A stretch of DNA of 64,000 nucleotides. Source: CAWAQA01 sp963784065. Lineage in GTDB: Bacteria > Acidobacteriota > Vicinamibacteria > Vicinamibacterales > UBA2999. Below, one piece after another: positions 1-10,600 of this stretch. How positions within the stretch are numbered: position 1 is the first letter of the stretch; each line of letters opens with the position of its first letter. The notes under the pieces are model-generated. The model did not search any database and had not been told where the DNA came from. It was given only the letters and a program-made list of their open reading frames with translations. The DNA lies in assembly GCA_963784065.1 (NCBI GenBank), contig CAWAQA010000002.1, positions 248,001-312,000 of the forward strand. The letters run 5' to 3'. The position numbers were made by a program, and so were the translations under genes.

Positions 1-59
1 TTGCCGGCGGAGCGATCTTCATCCGCAGCGACACGCACCTGTATCGAATCGGTCGGTAG
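1..59 (+). CDS. C-terminal end of a PQQ-type beta-propeller protein (partial)
   Basis: Reading from base 3, the last 18 codons before a TAG at 57-59 spell a tail ending FIRSDTHLYRIGR. This closely resembles the final blade of beta-propeller (PQQ/BamB-like) proteins, and the full-length gene ending at 13995 finishes in the same way (YFRTDKNLVAIGKR). The rest of the gene lies upstream of the window. The assignment rests only on this short motif. Confidence 0.5.
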   Translation, partial: AGGAIFIRSDTHLYRIGR

Positions 60-69
60 CCGATCGCGC

Positions 70-1391
70 ATGAGGGTCGCTCGATTACTCGCGGCAGTCT
101 TGACGCTCATTGCGGCGGCGGCCGTCGTCTATCGCCCCGCGCTCTCCGCCTACTTTTTCGACGACGATTTCCAGTGGCTCGTCGGCAGCTGGTCGTTCCA
201 CCCCGCACGCCTCGTGGCGTTCGCGGACATGAACCACTTCTATCGGCCCGTCATCGATGCCTATTTCGGCGTCGCGACGCCCGCGTTCGGCGGATCGCCG
301 ACGCTGTTCCACCTCGCAAGCATCGTGCTCCACGCGGTCAACGGCCTGCTCGTGCTCGGGTTCGCGAATCGAATATCAGGAAACCTGGCCTTCGGCTTTC
401 TCAGCGCGCTGTTCTTCGTCGTGCAGCCCGCGCACATCGACGCTGTCGCCTGGGTCGGTGCCATCGGCGAGCCCCTGTCGGTCTGCTTCGGGCTGATCGC
501 GCTTCTCGGCCTGCTCGAGTTTCGCCGGACCGGCCTCCGCAGGTGGCACCTGCTGTCGGTGACAGCGTTCCTGCTGGCGCTCCTCACGCACGAGAGCGCA
601 GTGATGTTCCTGCCGCTGCTCGTGCTGACGGCGCACTTCTTTGCGCGCGAGGATCCGTCTGCGGGCGCGCGGACAGGCGTGGCGATGGGCGCGGCCCTTC
701 GTCCCGTACGCGCTTGTCGCGGCGGCTTATCTCGCGATCGATCTGTGGATCAACAGCCGCAACTATGTCGTCTCGGACGGGCACTACGCGATCGGACGGC
801 ATGTCGTGTCCAATGCGCTCGACTACGCCGTGGCCCTCTACGTGGGCCGGCGTGACGCGGTCAATTACGTGCTCATTGCGGTGGGTCTGCCACTCCTGCT
901 GCTGCGTGGCAGCCCGCGCGTACGGTTCGCCGCGTGCTGGACGGTGCTCGCCATGGCGCCCTTCGTGTTCTTCACCTGGGGCAACGCGTCGCGATACCTG
1001 TACTTTCCCGCGATCGGCTTTGCGATGCTCCTCTCCGAGGGCGTGCTGTCTCTCGGCCGGTTGCCTGCACTCCAGCGCCACCAACGGCTCAGGGTTGCCA
1101 CGGTCGCGCTCCTCGCCGGCGGCAGTGGCCGTCCGTTTCATGGTATTCGCCGTTCGTAACGTCGAGGACTTCGCCGCGCGGACGGAGACGTATCGGCGCG
1201 AGGGGCAGCTCTTCCGCCAGGTGCACGGCCGGCTCCCCCGGCACAGCCGGGTGCAACTCGACTCGCGGCTCCGGTTCGACCACGAGCCGCGGTTCGTCAC
1301 CGCCATGATCCAGTGGGAGTACCGGGATCCCACTATCGAATTGATCGTTGCGGAAGAGAGCCGCGACCTGCGGCAGGAGCGACACGAGTGA
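70..1391 (+). CDS. Polytopic GT-C-like membrane protein, two apparent frameshifts
   Basis: This is a hydrophobic protein of about 440 residues once two +1 frameshifts (near 665 and 1128) are removed. The ATG at 70 is chosen because it begins a membrane segment (MRVARLLAAVLTLIAAAAVV). An acidic FFDDDF motif follows the first segment, as in PMT/TMTC-type GT-C glycosyltransferases. Later blocks (HLASIVLHAVNGLLVLGF, VQPAHIDAVAWVGAIGE, LLTHESAVMFLPLL) look like the TMTC/DUF1736 group. The probable role is glycosyl transfer from a lipid-linked sugar in the inner membrane. Substrate unknown. The C-terminal 80 residues are soluble and charged. The family call is by pattern recognition only. Confidence 0.55.
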
Positions 1392-1475
1392 ACGAGGCGA
1401 AGCCGGGGAAACAGGCGATCGCCCACGCGCCGAAGTGAACGGCCGGCTGCCCGCTGCCCGCTGCCCGCTTCATGA

Positions 1476-2823
1476 TCAGTCCGGCAGCGCTTCCGTTTTC
1501 GGTTCCGGCAGCCAGCGGCTGGCGACGACGCCGATGATGTAGGCGGACGTGCCAACGAGCGCGGCCGCGTATGCGAGCTTCACCGGCACCGATCCACCGG
1601 GCATCGCGGGGACGAGCGACGTCGTGACGAGCGCGGCGCAGGTGCCGATCATGCGCCCGCCTACGTTCGCGGCAAAGCTCTCGCCCGTGCCGCGCAGGTG
1701 TGTCGGGTACACGCGCGGCAGATAGTTCCCCCAGAAGCTCATTTGCGCAATCGTCGCCATGCCGACGAGGAAGATGCCCCACTGCGCCATCTCGAGGCCG
1801 ACGCTCGGCGTCAGGAAGAACACGAGCGGCACGAAGACGAGTCCCGGCAGCTGGAACAGGTGCAGCAGCCGGCGCCGGCCGATGATCACCGCCGCCAGCA
1901 TCGCCAGCAGGATCCGTCCGGTGAGCCCGCCAAACTCCTGGAACGACTGGACGCCGCTGATCACCTGTTCCTGCGCCGTGCGCGGCAGCGCCTGCACTTC
2001 CGGCAGGCCCGGCACGATGCGCGGCATCTGCTGGATGGCGCCAAAGGCCGCGGCGTAGACGGCCGCCATCATGATCGTCGTGATGATCGTGGTGCGCCGG
2101 AACTCGGGCGTGAAGAGCGCCGCGAAGCTCGGACGCTTGAGCGTGCCGGCCGCCTTCTTCTCGCGCCACACCGGCGACTCGGGCAGGAAGGGGCGGATGA
2201 TCATCAGCGGGATGGCGGGGATGACGCCGGAAATGAGCGTGTAGCGCCACGCTTCGTGGCCACCGCGGACGAGCGGGAACGACTCGGCGTTGGTGACGAT
2301 CACGTAGTACACGCCGGTGACCATCAGGCCGCCGATCGAGCCGAACGCCTGCGTGTAGCCGATCACGCGCTCGCGCATCTTCGGATCGGGGAAGAGCTCC
2401 GCCAGCCATGCCACCGCCGCCACGAATTCCACGCACACCCCGATGAACGTGAGGCAGCGCCAGAAGAGCAGCCATTCGACGCTCGTGGCGTAGCCGGCCG
2501 CCAGCGCCGAGAAGCCGTAGAGCAGGATGCTCCAGACCAGCACGCGGCGGCGGCCCAGCAGGTCGGTCAGGTACCCGCCGAGGAGGCCGAAGATGCCGCC
2601 CGCGACGGCGGGAACTGTACTGCATCGTCCCGACCCACGCATTGACGGCGAGGCTGTTCGGCGCCACGGCGAGCAGGTCGGCGAGCGCCGGACGCACGAT
2701 GAGCGGCAGCATCAACAGCTCGTAGGAATCGAAGGCGAAGCCCAGCGCCGCCACGCCGCAGATGACCCACTGGACGCCGGTCAGGGGCGGGCTCGCCGAC
2801 TTCGTCTGCACTGTCGCCATCAT
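1476..2823 (-). CDS. MFS transporter (sugar/aromatic-acid porter type), one frameshift
   Basis: This major facilitator protein has about 449 residues and roughly 12 membrane segments. The loop between segments 2 and 3 carries GGYLTDLLGRRRVLVW, the MFS signature G-x3-D-x2-GRR, and PESPVWREKK follows segment 6 as in sugar and aromatic-acid porters. An extra base near 2612 separates the first 70 residues from the rest. Two adjacent ATGs (2823, 2820) could start it. It is divergent from the synthetase gene at 2941. The substrate cannot be read from sequence. Confidence 0.8.
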
Positions 2824-2926
2824 GTCCTCGCAGGGGATTGGAGCCGTGCCGGTGCAACGCCGTGGACCGGGGAAGCGTAATCATACCTACGCCGGAGGCC
2901 CGCGAACCGTTACAGCGGCCGCCCGC

Positions 2927-2932
2927 TATACT
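2927..2932 (+). promoter_or_regulatory. -10 box (TATACT) directly upstream of the 2941 ATG
   Basis: TATACT ends 8 nt before the ATG at 2941, and no Shine-Dalgarno sequence lies between them. If this is the -10 element, transcription would begin at or next to the start codon, giving a leaderless mRNA. The -35 region is poor. Confidence 0.4.
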
Positions 2933-2940
2933 TACGCGTC

Positions 2941-4053
2941 ATGACCCTCCCTTCGACCACTGCCGCGGCGTCCGAGGCGCAGGTTGCGGCCGCCCGCTCG
3001 GCGCTCGACGCCCGCGTCCGCGAGATGGTCGCCTGGCACTTCGATCCCGCCACCGGCGCGCCATTCTGGATCGACTACGCGGCAAAGCTCGGGTGGGACC
3101 CGCGCACCGAGATTCACACTTTCGCCGACCTGAAACGGCTGGGGCCGTTCGAGGACGAATGGCTGCGGGGCGGGCCGGTGCAGCGCTGGGTTCCGCGCGG
3201 GCTCGCCGGGAAACCCGTCTTCGTGTTCGAGACCGGCGGGACGACGGGCACGCCGAAAACGCGCATCGCGTGCGAGGACTTTCGCATCGACTACGAGCTC
3301 TTCAGCGCGACGCTGCCCGACGAGTACTTCCCCAGAGGCGCCAACTGGTTGATGCTCGGGCCGTCCGGCCCGCGCCGGCTGCGGCTGGCGGTCGAGCACC
3401 TGGCCCAGCACCGCGGCGGCATCTCGTTCTGCGTCGATCTCGATCCGCGCTGGGTCGTCAAGTTGATCAAGAAGGGCTGGATGGATCATCTCCAGGCCTA
3501 CAAGGATCACGTCATCGACCAGGCCGTCACGATCCTGCAGGCGAACCACGACATCAAGTGCATGTTCACCACGCCGAAGCTGCTCGAGGCGCTGGCGCTG
3601 CGCCTCGAGTCGATGGGGACGACGATCAGGAAGATGGGGATCACCGGCATCTTCTCCGGCGGCACCGAGTTCACGCCGCAGTGGAATCGCTTCGCGCACG
3701 AGGAGCTGCTCGACGGCGCGTACATGACGCCGACTTACGGGAACACCTTGATGGGCCTTGCCGCCAGCGCGCCGAGCGGCCCGCACAACGGCTACAAGAT
3801 CGCCTACTACCCGCCGCAGCCGCGGGCGGCCGTCGAGGTCGTGGACTTCGCCGATCCCGGGCGCATCGTCGAGTATGGTGAAACGGGCCGCGTGAAGCTG
3901 ACGACGCTCACGAAGGAATTCTTCATGCCCGGCTTCCTCGAGCGCGACGAAGGCGAACGCGAGCCGCCATACGAGAAGTACCCGTGGGACGGGGTCAGCG
4001 GCGTGCGGCCGTATCGCGCCTTCGCGGAAACGACGACTGTCGGGGTTTATTGA
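2941..4053 (+). CDS. Adenylate-forming enzyme, PaaK/LuxE-like acyl synthetase
   Basis: This 370-residue protein contains the AMP-binding P-loop-like motif FETGGTTGTPKTRI (residues about 97-110) and a later GTEFTPQW / PTYGNTLMG region, as in phenylacetate-CoA ligase-like and LuxE-like enzymes. Such proteins activate a carboxylic acid as acyl-AMP and pass it to a thiol. It lacks a long C-terminal lid domain, so it is shorter than PaaK (about 430) and nearer to LuxE (about 370). The next gene starts 3 nt after its stop and encodes an acyl-CoA reductase/aldehyde dehydrogenase, so the pair is likely to activate and reduce an acyl group to an aldehyde. Substrate unknown. Confidence 0.7.
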   Translation: MTLPSTTAAASEAQVAAARSALDARVREMVAWHFDPATGAPFWIDYAAKLGWDPRTEIHTFADLKRLGPFEDEWLRGGPVQRWVPRGLAGKPVFVFETGGTTGTPKTRIACEDFRIDYELFSATLPDEYFPRGANWLMLGPSGPRRLRLAVEHLAQHRGGISFCVDLDPRWVVKLIKKGWMDHLQAYKDHVIDQAVTILQANHDIKCMFTTPKLLEALALRLESMGTTIRKMGITGIFSGGTEFTPQWNRFAHEELLDGAYMTPTYGNTLMGLAASAPSGPHNGYKIAYYPPQPRAAVEVVDFADPGRIVEYGETGRVKLTTLTKEFFMPGFLERDEGEREPPYEKYPWDGVSGVRPYRAFAETTTVGVY

Positions 4054-4055
4054 CC

Positions 4056-5524
4056 ATGCACATTCCGATTCTGCGCTGGGGCCAGGCCTACAACAGTCTC
4101 GATGTCGATGAGGTCGTTCATTTCGCGACGGGGGAACCGATCGCGACGATGAGCCGGGCCAATGGCGGCCTGATCCAGCGGGACATGCGCCACGCCTCGC
4201 GGGCGCGCGACGTGCTGCGCGCCATCCCGATCGACGAGCTGATCTCGCGAGTGGGCCACGCCGGCGAGCTCTACACGAACGCGACGCTGCCGATCGGCGA
4301 CGGCACGCAGACGGCGGACGACTTCGTGCGCGCGCAGTCGGCGACCACCGGCATTCCCGAGCGCCTGTGCCGCGCGAACATGAAGAAGAACGCCTTCGTG
4401 CTCGCCGAGATGCGGAACATCCTCGTCTCCCTGACACGCGGGTTGTCACTCGACGTCCTGACCACGGGCTACGGCGAGGAGCGCGGCGTACCCATCAGCT
4501 ACCAGGCGCAGGCGCCGGTGCTCGGCCTGGTGCTGCCGTCGAATTCGCCGGGCGTGCACACGCTGTGGCTCCCGATCATCCCGATGCAGCTCGGGCTCGT
4601 GCTCAAACCGGGTCCGCTGGAGCCGTGGACGCCGTACCGGATGGCCGAAGCCTTTTTCGCCGCCGGCATCCCGCGGGAAGCGATTCTCGATCTATCCGGG
4701 ACAGGGGGACGTCGGGGCCGCCGTGCTCGACTCGTGCGGCCGGAGCCTCATCTTCGGCAGCAGCGCGACGGTCGAGAGGTACCGCACCGATCCACGTGTG
4801 CAGGCACACGGCCCGGGGTTCTCCAAAATTCTGCTCGGCGACGATCAGGTCGACCAGTGGGAGTCGCACCTGGACACCATGGTCGAGAGCGTCTTCACCA
4901 ACGGCGGCCGCGGCTGCATCAACACGTCCGGCATCTGGGCAAGCCGCCACACGCGCGAGATTGCCGAGGCCATCGCGCTGCGCCTCGCCGACGTTCGGCC
5001 GCTTGCGCACGACGACCCCGACGCCAGCCTCGCCGCGTTCACGGTGCCCGGCGCCGCCGAGGCGATCTCGAAGTCGATCGACGCCGACCTCGCGGCCCCC
5101 GGCGTGACCGATGTGACAGCGAAGCACCGGAAAGAAGGCCGTCTCGTGAAGCAGGGGCGTGCCGATTACCTGCTGCCGACCGTCGTCCACTGCCAGTCTC
5201 CGGACGCCGCGGTCGCGAAGAAGGAGTTCATGTTTCCGTTCGTGACGGTGGTCGAGTGCCCCGAGTCGCGGATGATCGAAGCCATCGGCCCGACGCTCGT
5301 CTGCACGGCGATCACGTGCCAGCCGGAGCTTCCGCCGCCGGCTGCTCGACGCGGTGCACGTCGATCGCCTCAACTTCGGGCCGGTGCCGACGACGAGGCT
5401 GAACTGGCTGCAGCCGCACGAGGGGAACATCGTGGAATTCCTGTTCAGGGCGCGGGCGTTCCAGACGGCTGAAGATCTCGCATCTCTCGTAGGGGCCGGC
5501 TTCAGCCGGCCCCGGGCCGCCTGA
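4056..5524 (+). CDS. Acyl-CoA reductase / aldehyde dehydrogenase family (LuxC-like), two frameshifts
   Basis: About 489 residues after removing two extra bases (near 4697 and 5332). The N-terminal 120 residues are distinctive. The cofactor-binding part includes APVLGLVLPSNSPGVHTLW and LVLKPGPLEPWTPYRMAEAF, and the probable catalytic cysteine is in NGGRGCINTSGIW. The ATG at 4056 lies 2 nt after the upstream stop, so the two genes are translationally linked. The family reduces acyl-CoA or acyl-enzyme to aldehyde with NAD(P)H, or the reverse. The last residues (LVGAGFSRPRAA) are encoded by an intergenic-type palindrome, which suggests the natural C-terminus was extended by the repeat. Confidence 0.7.
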
Positions 5525-5534
5525 AGGCGGCCCC
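5492..5534. repeat. Two adjacent palindromes with TTCAG/CTGAA loops
   Basis: Two perfect or near-perfect hairpins lie side by side: GGGGCCGGC-TTCA-GCCGGCCCC (5492-5513) and GGGCCGCC-TGAA-GGCGGCCCC (5514-5534). The same palindrome class recurs at about ten places in the window. Here it overlaps the end of the preceding reading frame. Confidence 0.8.
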
Positions 5535-5559
5535 TCCGACTGCAGGTGATGCTCCACCG

Positions 5560-6900
5560 ATGAGGATTCTCTCGATCACGGCGGGCGCGGCGGGCATGTA
5601 TTGCGGGAGCTGCTTCCGCGACAACGCGCTCGCGGTCGAGCTGATCGCTCGCGGACACGACGTGGAGCTGGTGCCGGTCTACACACCGACGCGCACCGAC
5701 GAGCCCAACGTGAGCCGGCACCGCGTCCTCTTCGGCGGTATCAGCGTGTATCTGCAGCAGCACCTCGCGTTCGTCCGCCGGCTGCCGCGCGTGTTCGATC
5801 GCGTGTGGGACGCGCCTGCGGTGATCAGCGCATTCGCGAACAGGTCGGTCACGACCGATCCCGCCCTGCTTGGCAACCTGACCATCTCGATGCTGCAGGG
5901 CACCGGTGGCGTGCTGCGCCGGGAGTTCGAGAAGCTGCTCGAGTGGACACGCGACGAGCCGGCGCCGGACGTCGTCAACCTGCCGAATTCGCTGCTCATC
6001 GCCATGGCGGCCCCGCTTCGCGCCGCCTTCGGCCGTCCGGTGTGCTGCACGCTGCAGGGTGAGGAGCTGTTCCTCAACGGATTGCCCCCCGCGTATCGCG
6101 AGCAGGCGCTGGCGCTCATCCGCGAGCAGGTGCCGCAGGTCGATCGGTTCATCGCGGTGAGCGATTACTGCGCCCGGTTCATGGGACAGCTCCTCGCGAT
6201 TCCGGCCAGCCGCCTGTCCGTGGTGCCGCTCGGCATCAGCATGAAAGGGTACGAGCGGGGGCCGGACGCGGGCGCGAAGGGGGACGGGCGGGCCGGATTC
6301 CGCCAGCCCGGTGACGGATTCCGCGTCGGATACTTCGCGCGCGTCGCGCCAGAGAAGGGGCTGCACCAACTGGCGGACGCCTACGTCCGCTTCCGCCGCC
6401 GTGCCCCGCGCGCGACCGCGCGGCTCGACGCCGCGGGCTACCTCGCGCCGGCGCACGAGGCGTATCTCGCCGACGTGCAGCGCACGCTGCGCGCCGCATC
6501 CGTCGGCGACGAGTTCACCTACCACGGCGCCGTGGATCGCGAGGGCAAGCTGGCGTTCCTGCGCAGCCTCGACGTCCTCTCGGTCCCGGCCACCTACGAC
6601 GAGCCGAAGGGGATGTTCCTCCTCGAGGCCATGGCCAGCGGCCTGCCCGTCGTCCAGCCGCGGCGCGGCGCGTTCGTGGAGATCGTGGAGCGCACGGGCG
6701 GCGGCGTGCTGGTGGAGCCCGACAACCCCGAGCGGCTCGCCGACGCGCTGTTCGACCTGTGGCAGGACCAGGCGACCCGCCACACGCTCGGTCAGCGCGC
6801 CTTCGACGGCGTGCGCGCGCAGTATACCGTCGCGCATTCGGCGGACCGGCTCATCGACGTTTATCGCGACGTCGCCGCCCGTGCCCAGGCCGTGGCCTGA
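5560..6900 (+). CDS. Glycosyltransferase family 4 (GT-B)
   Basis: This 446-residue protein has the layout of a GT4 transferase. The N-terminal Rossmann half opens MRILSITAGAAGMYCGSCFRDN. A linker reads RLSVVPLGISM, and the C-terminal half carries FRVGYFARVAPEKGLHQL and the donor-binding block VPATYDEPKGMFLLEAMASG, which is the E-x7-E region of the family. It transfers a nucleotide-sugar-derived residue to an unknown acceptor, probably in envelope polysaccharide or glycolipid synthesis. It ends 4 nt before the ABC ATPase start at 6905 and may be co-transcribed with the ABC pair. Confidence 0.85.
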   Translation: MRILSITAGAAGMYCGSCFRDNALAVELIARGHDVELVPVYTPTRTDEPNVSRHRVLFGGISVYLQQHLAFVRRLPRVFDRVWDAPAVISAFANRSVTTDPALLGNLTISMLQGTGGVLRREFEKLLEWTRDEPAPDVVNLPNSLLIAMAAPLRAAFGRPVCCTLQGEELFLNGLPPAYREQALALIREQVPQVDRFIAVSDYCARFMGQLLAIPASRLSVVPLGISMKGYERGPDAGAKGDGRAGFRQPGDGFRVGYFARVAPEKGLHQLADAYVRFRRRAPRATARLDAAGYLAPAHEAYLADVQRTLRAASVGDEFTYHGAVDREGKLAFLRSLDVLSVPATYDEPKGMFLLEAMASGLPVVQPRRGAFVEIVERTGGGVLVEPDNPERLADALFDLWQDQATRHTLGQRAFDGVRAQYTVAHSADRLIDVYRDVAARAQAVA

Positions 6901-6904
6901 CGCC

Positions 6905-7579
6905 GTGCTGCACGTAGAACACGTCAGCAAGGACTATCCGACGCCGCGCGGACCGCTGACGGTCCTCTCCGACATCAGCGTGTCGCTCGCGCCAGGTGAG
7001 GCGGCGGCGATCACCGGACCGTCTGGAAGCGGGAAGAGCTCGCTGCTCTACGTGCTCGGCGCCCTCGAGCCGCCCTCGGCCGGCACGGTGACGCTCGGCG
7101 GCACGAACCCGTTCACGCTGGGCGCTTCAGCTCTCGCCGATTTCAGGAACGCGGCGATCGGGTTCGTCTTCCAGGATCACTGCCTGCTGCCGCAGTGCTC
7201 GCTCCTCGAGAACGTGCTCGTGCCCACGCTGGTCGCGCCGCGCAACGGACAGGGCGGCGGGGACGCGCAGCGCGCCCGCGCCCTCATCGAGCAGGTCGGC
7301 CTCGCCGATCGCATCGATCATCGCCCGGCGGAGCTCTCTGGCGGCGAGCGCCAGCGCGTCGCGATCGCGCGCGCGCTGATCCGCCAGCCGCGCCTCCTGC
7401 TCTGCGACGAACCGACCGGCAACCTTGATCCGCACACGGCCGAGACCGTCGCCGCGCTGCTGCTCGACCTGCATGCGCGCCAGCAGAGCATCCTCATCGT
7501 CGTGACGCACAACGCGGCCCTGGCGTCACGGTTCCCGATTCGCTTCGAGCTGGCCGACCAGCGGCTCCGCAGGCTGTGA
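6905..7579 (+). CDS. ABC transporter ATP-binding protein (YbbA/LolD/MacB type)
   Basis: This is a nucleotide-binding subunit of about 224 residues. Walker A is GPSGSGKSS, the Q-loop is FVFQDHCLLPQCSLLENV, the signature is LSGGERQRVAIARAL, Walker B is LLLCDEPTGNLDP, and the switch is VTHNA. These match the YbbA/LolD/MacB subfamily, which powers lipoprotein or substrate extraction rather than import. The start is uncertain: GTG at 6905 is preferred, with GTG at 6881 possible, which would overlap the previous gene. It is followed 64 nt later by its large FtsX-type permease, with which it should form the complex. Confidence 0.9.
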   Translation: MLHVEHVSKDYPTPRGPLTVLSDISVSLAPGEAAAITGPSGSGKSSLLYVLGALEPPSAGTVTLGGTNPFTLGASALADFRNAAIGFVFQDHCLLPQCSLLENVLVPTLVAPRNGQGGGDAQRARALIEQVGLADRIDHRPAELSGGERQRVAIARALIRQPRLLLCDEPTGNLDPHTAETVAALLLDLHARQQSILIVVTHNAALASRFPIRFELADQRLRRL

Positions 7580-7643
7580 TGACCACCACCATGGTCGCCG
7601 CAGCGCTGGCCGCGGCGGCGGCTCCCGTACGGATGCCCGAGCG

Positions 7644-10600
7644 ATGACACTGCGCCTGCTCGTGCTCCGCGGCCTCACGCATTACTGGCGCACCAACGCG
7701 GCGGTGGTCGTTGGCGTCGCAACGGCCGTGGCCGTGCTCGCCGGCGCGCTGCTGGTTGGCGATTCGGTCCGTGCGAGCCTGCGCGCGCTCGTCGAGGCGC
7801 GGCTCGGGCGCACCGACGCGGCCGTGCTCTCCACGGGCTTTGTGCGCGAGCAGCTGGCCGCCGACATCGGCGCCACGCCGCTCGTCATGGTCCAGGGTTT
7901 CGTGACCGGGCAGGAGAGCGGACGCCGGGTCGGCCAGGTGCTGGTCTACGGAGTGGACGATCGGTTCTGGCAGTTTCACGGCCTCGACGGCGGGCGCGCG
8001 GGCGATCGCGAGGCGCTGCTGAGCCCGGCGGTCGCGCGCGATCTCGGCGCCCGGGCGGGCGAGGCCGTGCTCGTGCGCGTGCAGCGTCCGTCCGACATTC
8101 CGCTCGAATCGGTCCACGGCCGCAAGGATGATCCCGGCCGCACGATGCGGCTGACCGTGCGCGCGGTCCTCCCGCCCGAGTCGCTGGGCGAGTTCTCGCT
8201 CCGGCCGCAGCAGGGAGAAGTGCGGGCGATCTTCGTCCCGCTCGCGCGCCTGCAGGACGACCTCGAGGTGCCCGGACGCGTCAACGCCTTGCTCGTGGAA
8301 AGGCGGACCGCGGAGGCGGACGTAGCGCCCGGTCTCGAGGATGTCGTTCGGCGTGCGGCGCAACTCGAGGACCTCGGCCTGCGCCTCCGCACGCTCGACG
8401 CGCCGCGCGCCGTCGTGCTCGAGTCGGATGCCGGCCTGCTCGACGATCGCCAGGCTGCTGCCGCCGCCAAGGCGCTCGATGAAATGCCCGGCATCGCGAC
8501 GCCGCTGTTCACCTATCTCGCCAACACTATCCGGGCCGGCTCGCGCGAAGTCCCGTACTCGCTCGTTACTGCCATCGACCTGGAGGCGATCGCACCCGGG
8601 ATCACGCCGGCGCCGGGCTCACCGCCGCCCATCGTCCTGAACGAGTGGGCTGCGCGCGATCTCGGGGCGTCCGTTGGCGACGCCGTCTCGCTCGAGTACT
8701 ACCTGTGGGAGGAGCCGGGCCGTCTCATCACGCGGCACGCAGACTTCCGCCTGGCGGCCGTCGTCCCGATTGCCGCGGGCGACCGGGACATGGCGCCGAC
8801 CTATCCCGGCATCACCGATTCGCCGACCCTCGACGAATGGGACCCGCCGTTCCCGCTCGACCTCCGGCGCGTGCGGCCCGTGGACGAAGAGTACTGGAAG
8901 GCGTATCGCGCCACGCCGAAGGCCTTCATTCCGCTCGGGGTGGGGCAGGGCCTCTGGCGGTCGCGGTTCGGCGCGCTCACCTCGATTCGCCTGGTCCCGC
9001 CCGCTGGTGAACCGCTCGCCGACGTCGCCGAGGCGTTCGCGGCCGACGTCCGCGGCCATCTCGATCCGCTGGCCACAGGGCTCGCGGTGCGCGAGGTCCG
9101 CGCCGAGGCTCTCGCGGCGTCGCGCGGCGCAACCGACTTCGGCGAGTACTTCGTCTACTTCAGCTTCTTCCTGGTCGTGTCGGCGCTGCTGCTGGCGGCG
9201 CTCTTCTTCAAGCTGGGCGTGGAGCAGCGCGGGCGAGAGGTCGGCTTGCTTCGGGCGGTCGGTTACAAGCCTCGAACGATTCGGCGGCTGTTCCTCGGCG
9301 AGGGATTGGTGCTCGCCATGGCCGGGAGCGTCCTCGGCCTGGGGGGAGCCATCGCGTATGCGTGGCTCCTGATGATCGGGCTGCGCACGTGGTGGGTGGA
9401 CGCCGTGGGTACCACGGCGCTCTCGCTGCACGTGACCCCCTTGTCACTCGCCGGCGGCGCCATCGGCGGCATCGTCGCCGCGCTCGCGTGCACCTGGTGG
9501 ACGCTGCGCGGACTCGACGCCATCTCTGAACGGAGCCTGCTGTCGGGTCAGATTGCCGAAGGCGGACCTGAAGGTCCGCCTCTACAGGGTGTGGCTTCCG
9601 GCTTCAGCCGGAAGAGTGCCACACGCTACCTGACCGCGGCGCTCGTCCTCGCGCTGCTTGGAGCCGCCCTCATCGGGGGTGCCGCCATCGATGCCGTCGA
9701 GGGCACCGGCGCCTTCTTCGGAGCCGGCACGGCCCTGCTCGGCGCGTGTCTCTGCCTGTGCGCGTACGCGTATCGGCGGCCGCCGCGCGCCTCCCTCGCC
9801 GGGCACGGCTGGCGTCCCGTCGCTCGTCTCGGGTTCCGGAACGCGTCGTACCGTCCGGGGAGGAGCGTGCTCTCGATGGCCGTGATCGCCTCGGCCACGT
9901 TCATTCTCATTTCCGTTGATGCCTTCCGGCGTGACGAGGGCGGAGGGGCGACCGATCGACAGTCGGGCGTGGGCGGTTACAGCGTCATGGTCGAATCGTT
10001 GCTGCCGGTCCTCTACGATCCAGCGACCGAGGAGGGACGCCGGGAGCTCAACCTTGCCGGTCTCGGCAATGTCGCGATTGAGCCCGTCAGGTTGCTGCCG
10101 GGTGACGACGCCAGCTGTCTGAACCTGTACCAGCCCACGAACCCTCGCATCATCGGTGTGCGAGAGCCGTTCATCGCGGCCGGACGTTTCTCATTCCAGG
10201 ACTCGCTCGCGGCCACCGGCGAGGAACGCGCCAATCCGTGGCTGCTCCTGCGACGCGCGGAGCCTGATGGCGCCATTCCGGTGATCGCCGACGCGAACTC
10301 GATGACCTACGTGCTGCACCGCGCGCTCGGCGATGACGTCGTGATCGAAAACGGTGGACGTCCCGTGCGCCTGCGGCTGGTCGGCGCGCTGCGCGACAGC
10401 ATTTTCCAGAGCGAGCTGGTGATGGCTGAAACGCACTTCCGCGCGCTGTTTCCGGAGCAGGAAGGCTACCGGATGCTGCTGGTCGATGCGCCGAACGCCG
10501 AGTCCACCGCCACGGCGATCGAGAACGCCCTCGGCGATCTCGGCGCCGACGCGACGCTGACGACCGCGCGCCTGGCGGAGTTCCATCGCGTCGAGAACAC

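Noticed and set aside
1..69. Start of the first membrane protein at base 1 (TTG)
   Set aside because: The first 23 residues are polar and overlap the end of another gene in a different frame; the ATG at 70 begins directly at a membrane segment.
4603..6930. A 775-codon open frame on the minus strand across the reductase and glycosyltransferase genes
   Set aside because: Arg/His/Ala/Leu-rich shadow frame without motifs; both plus-strand genes are well supported.
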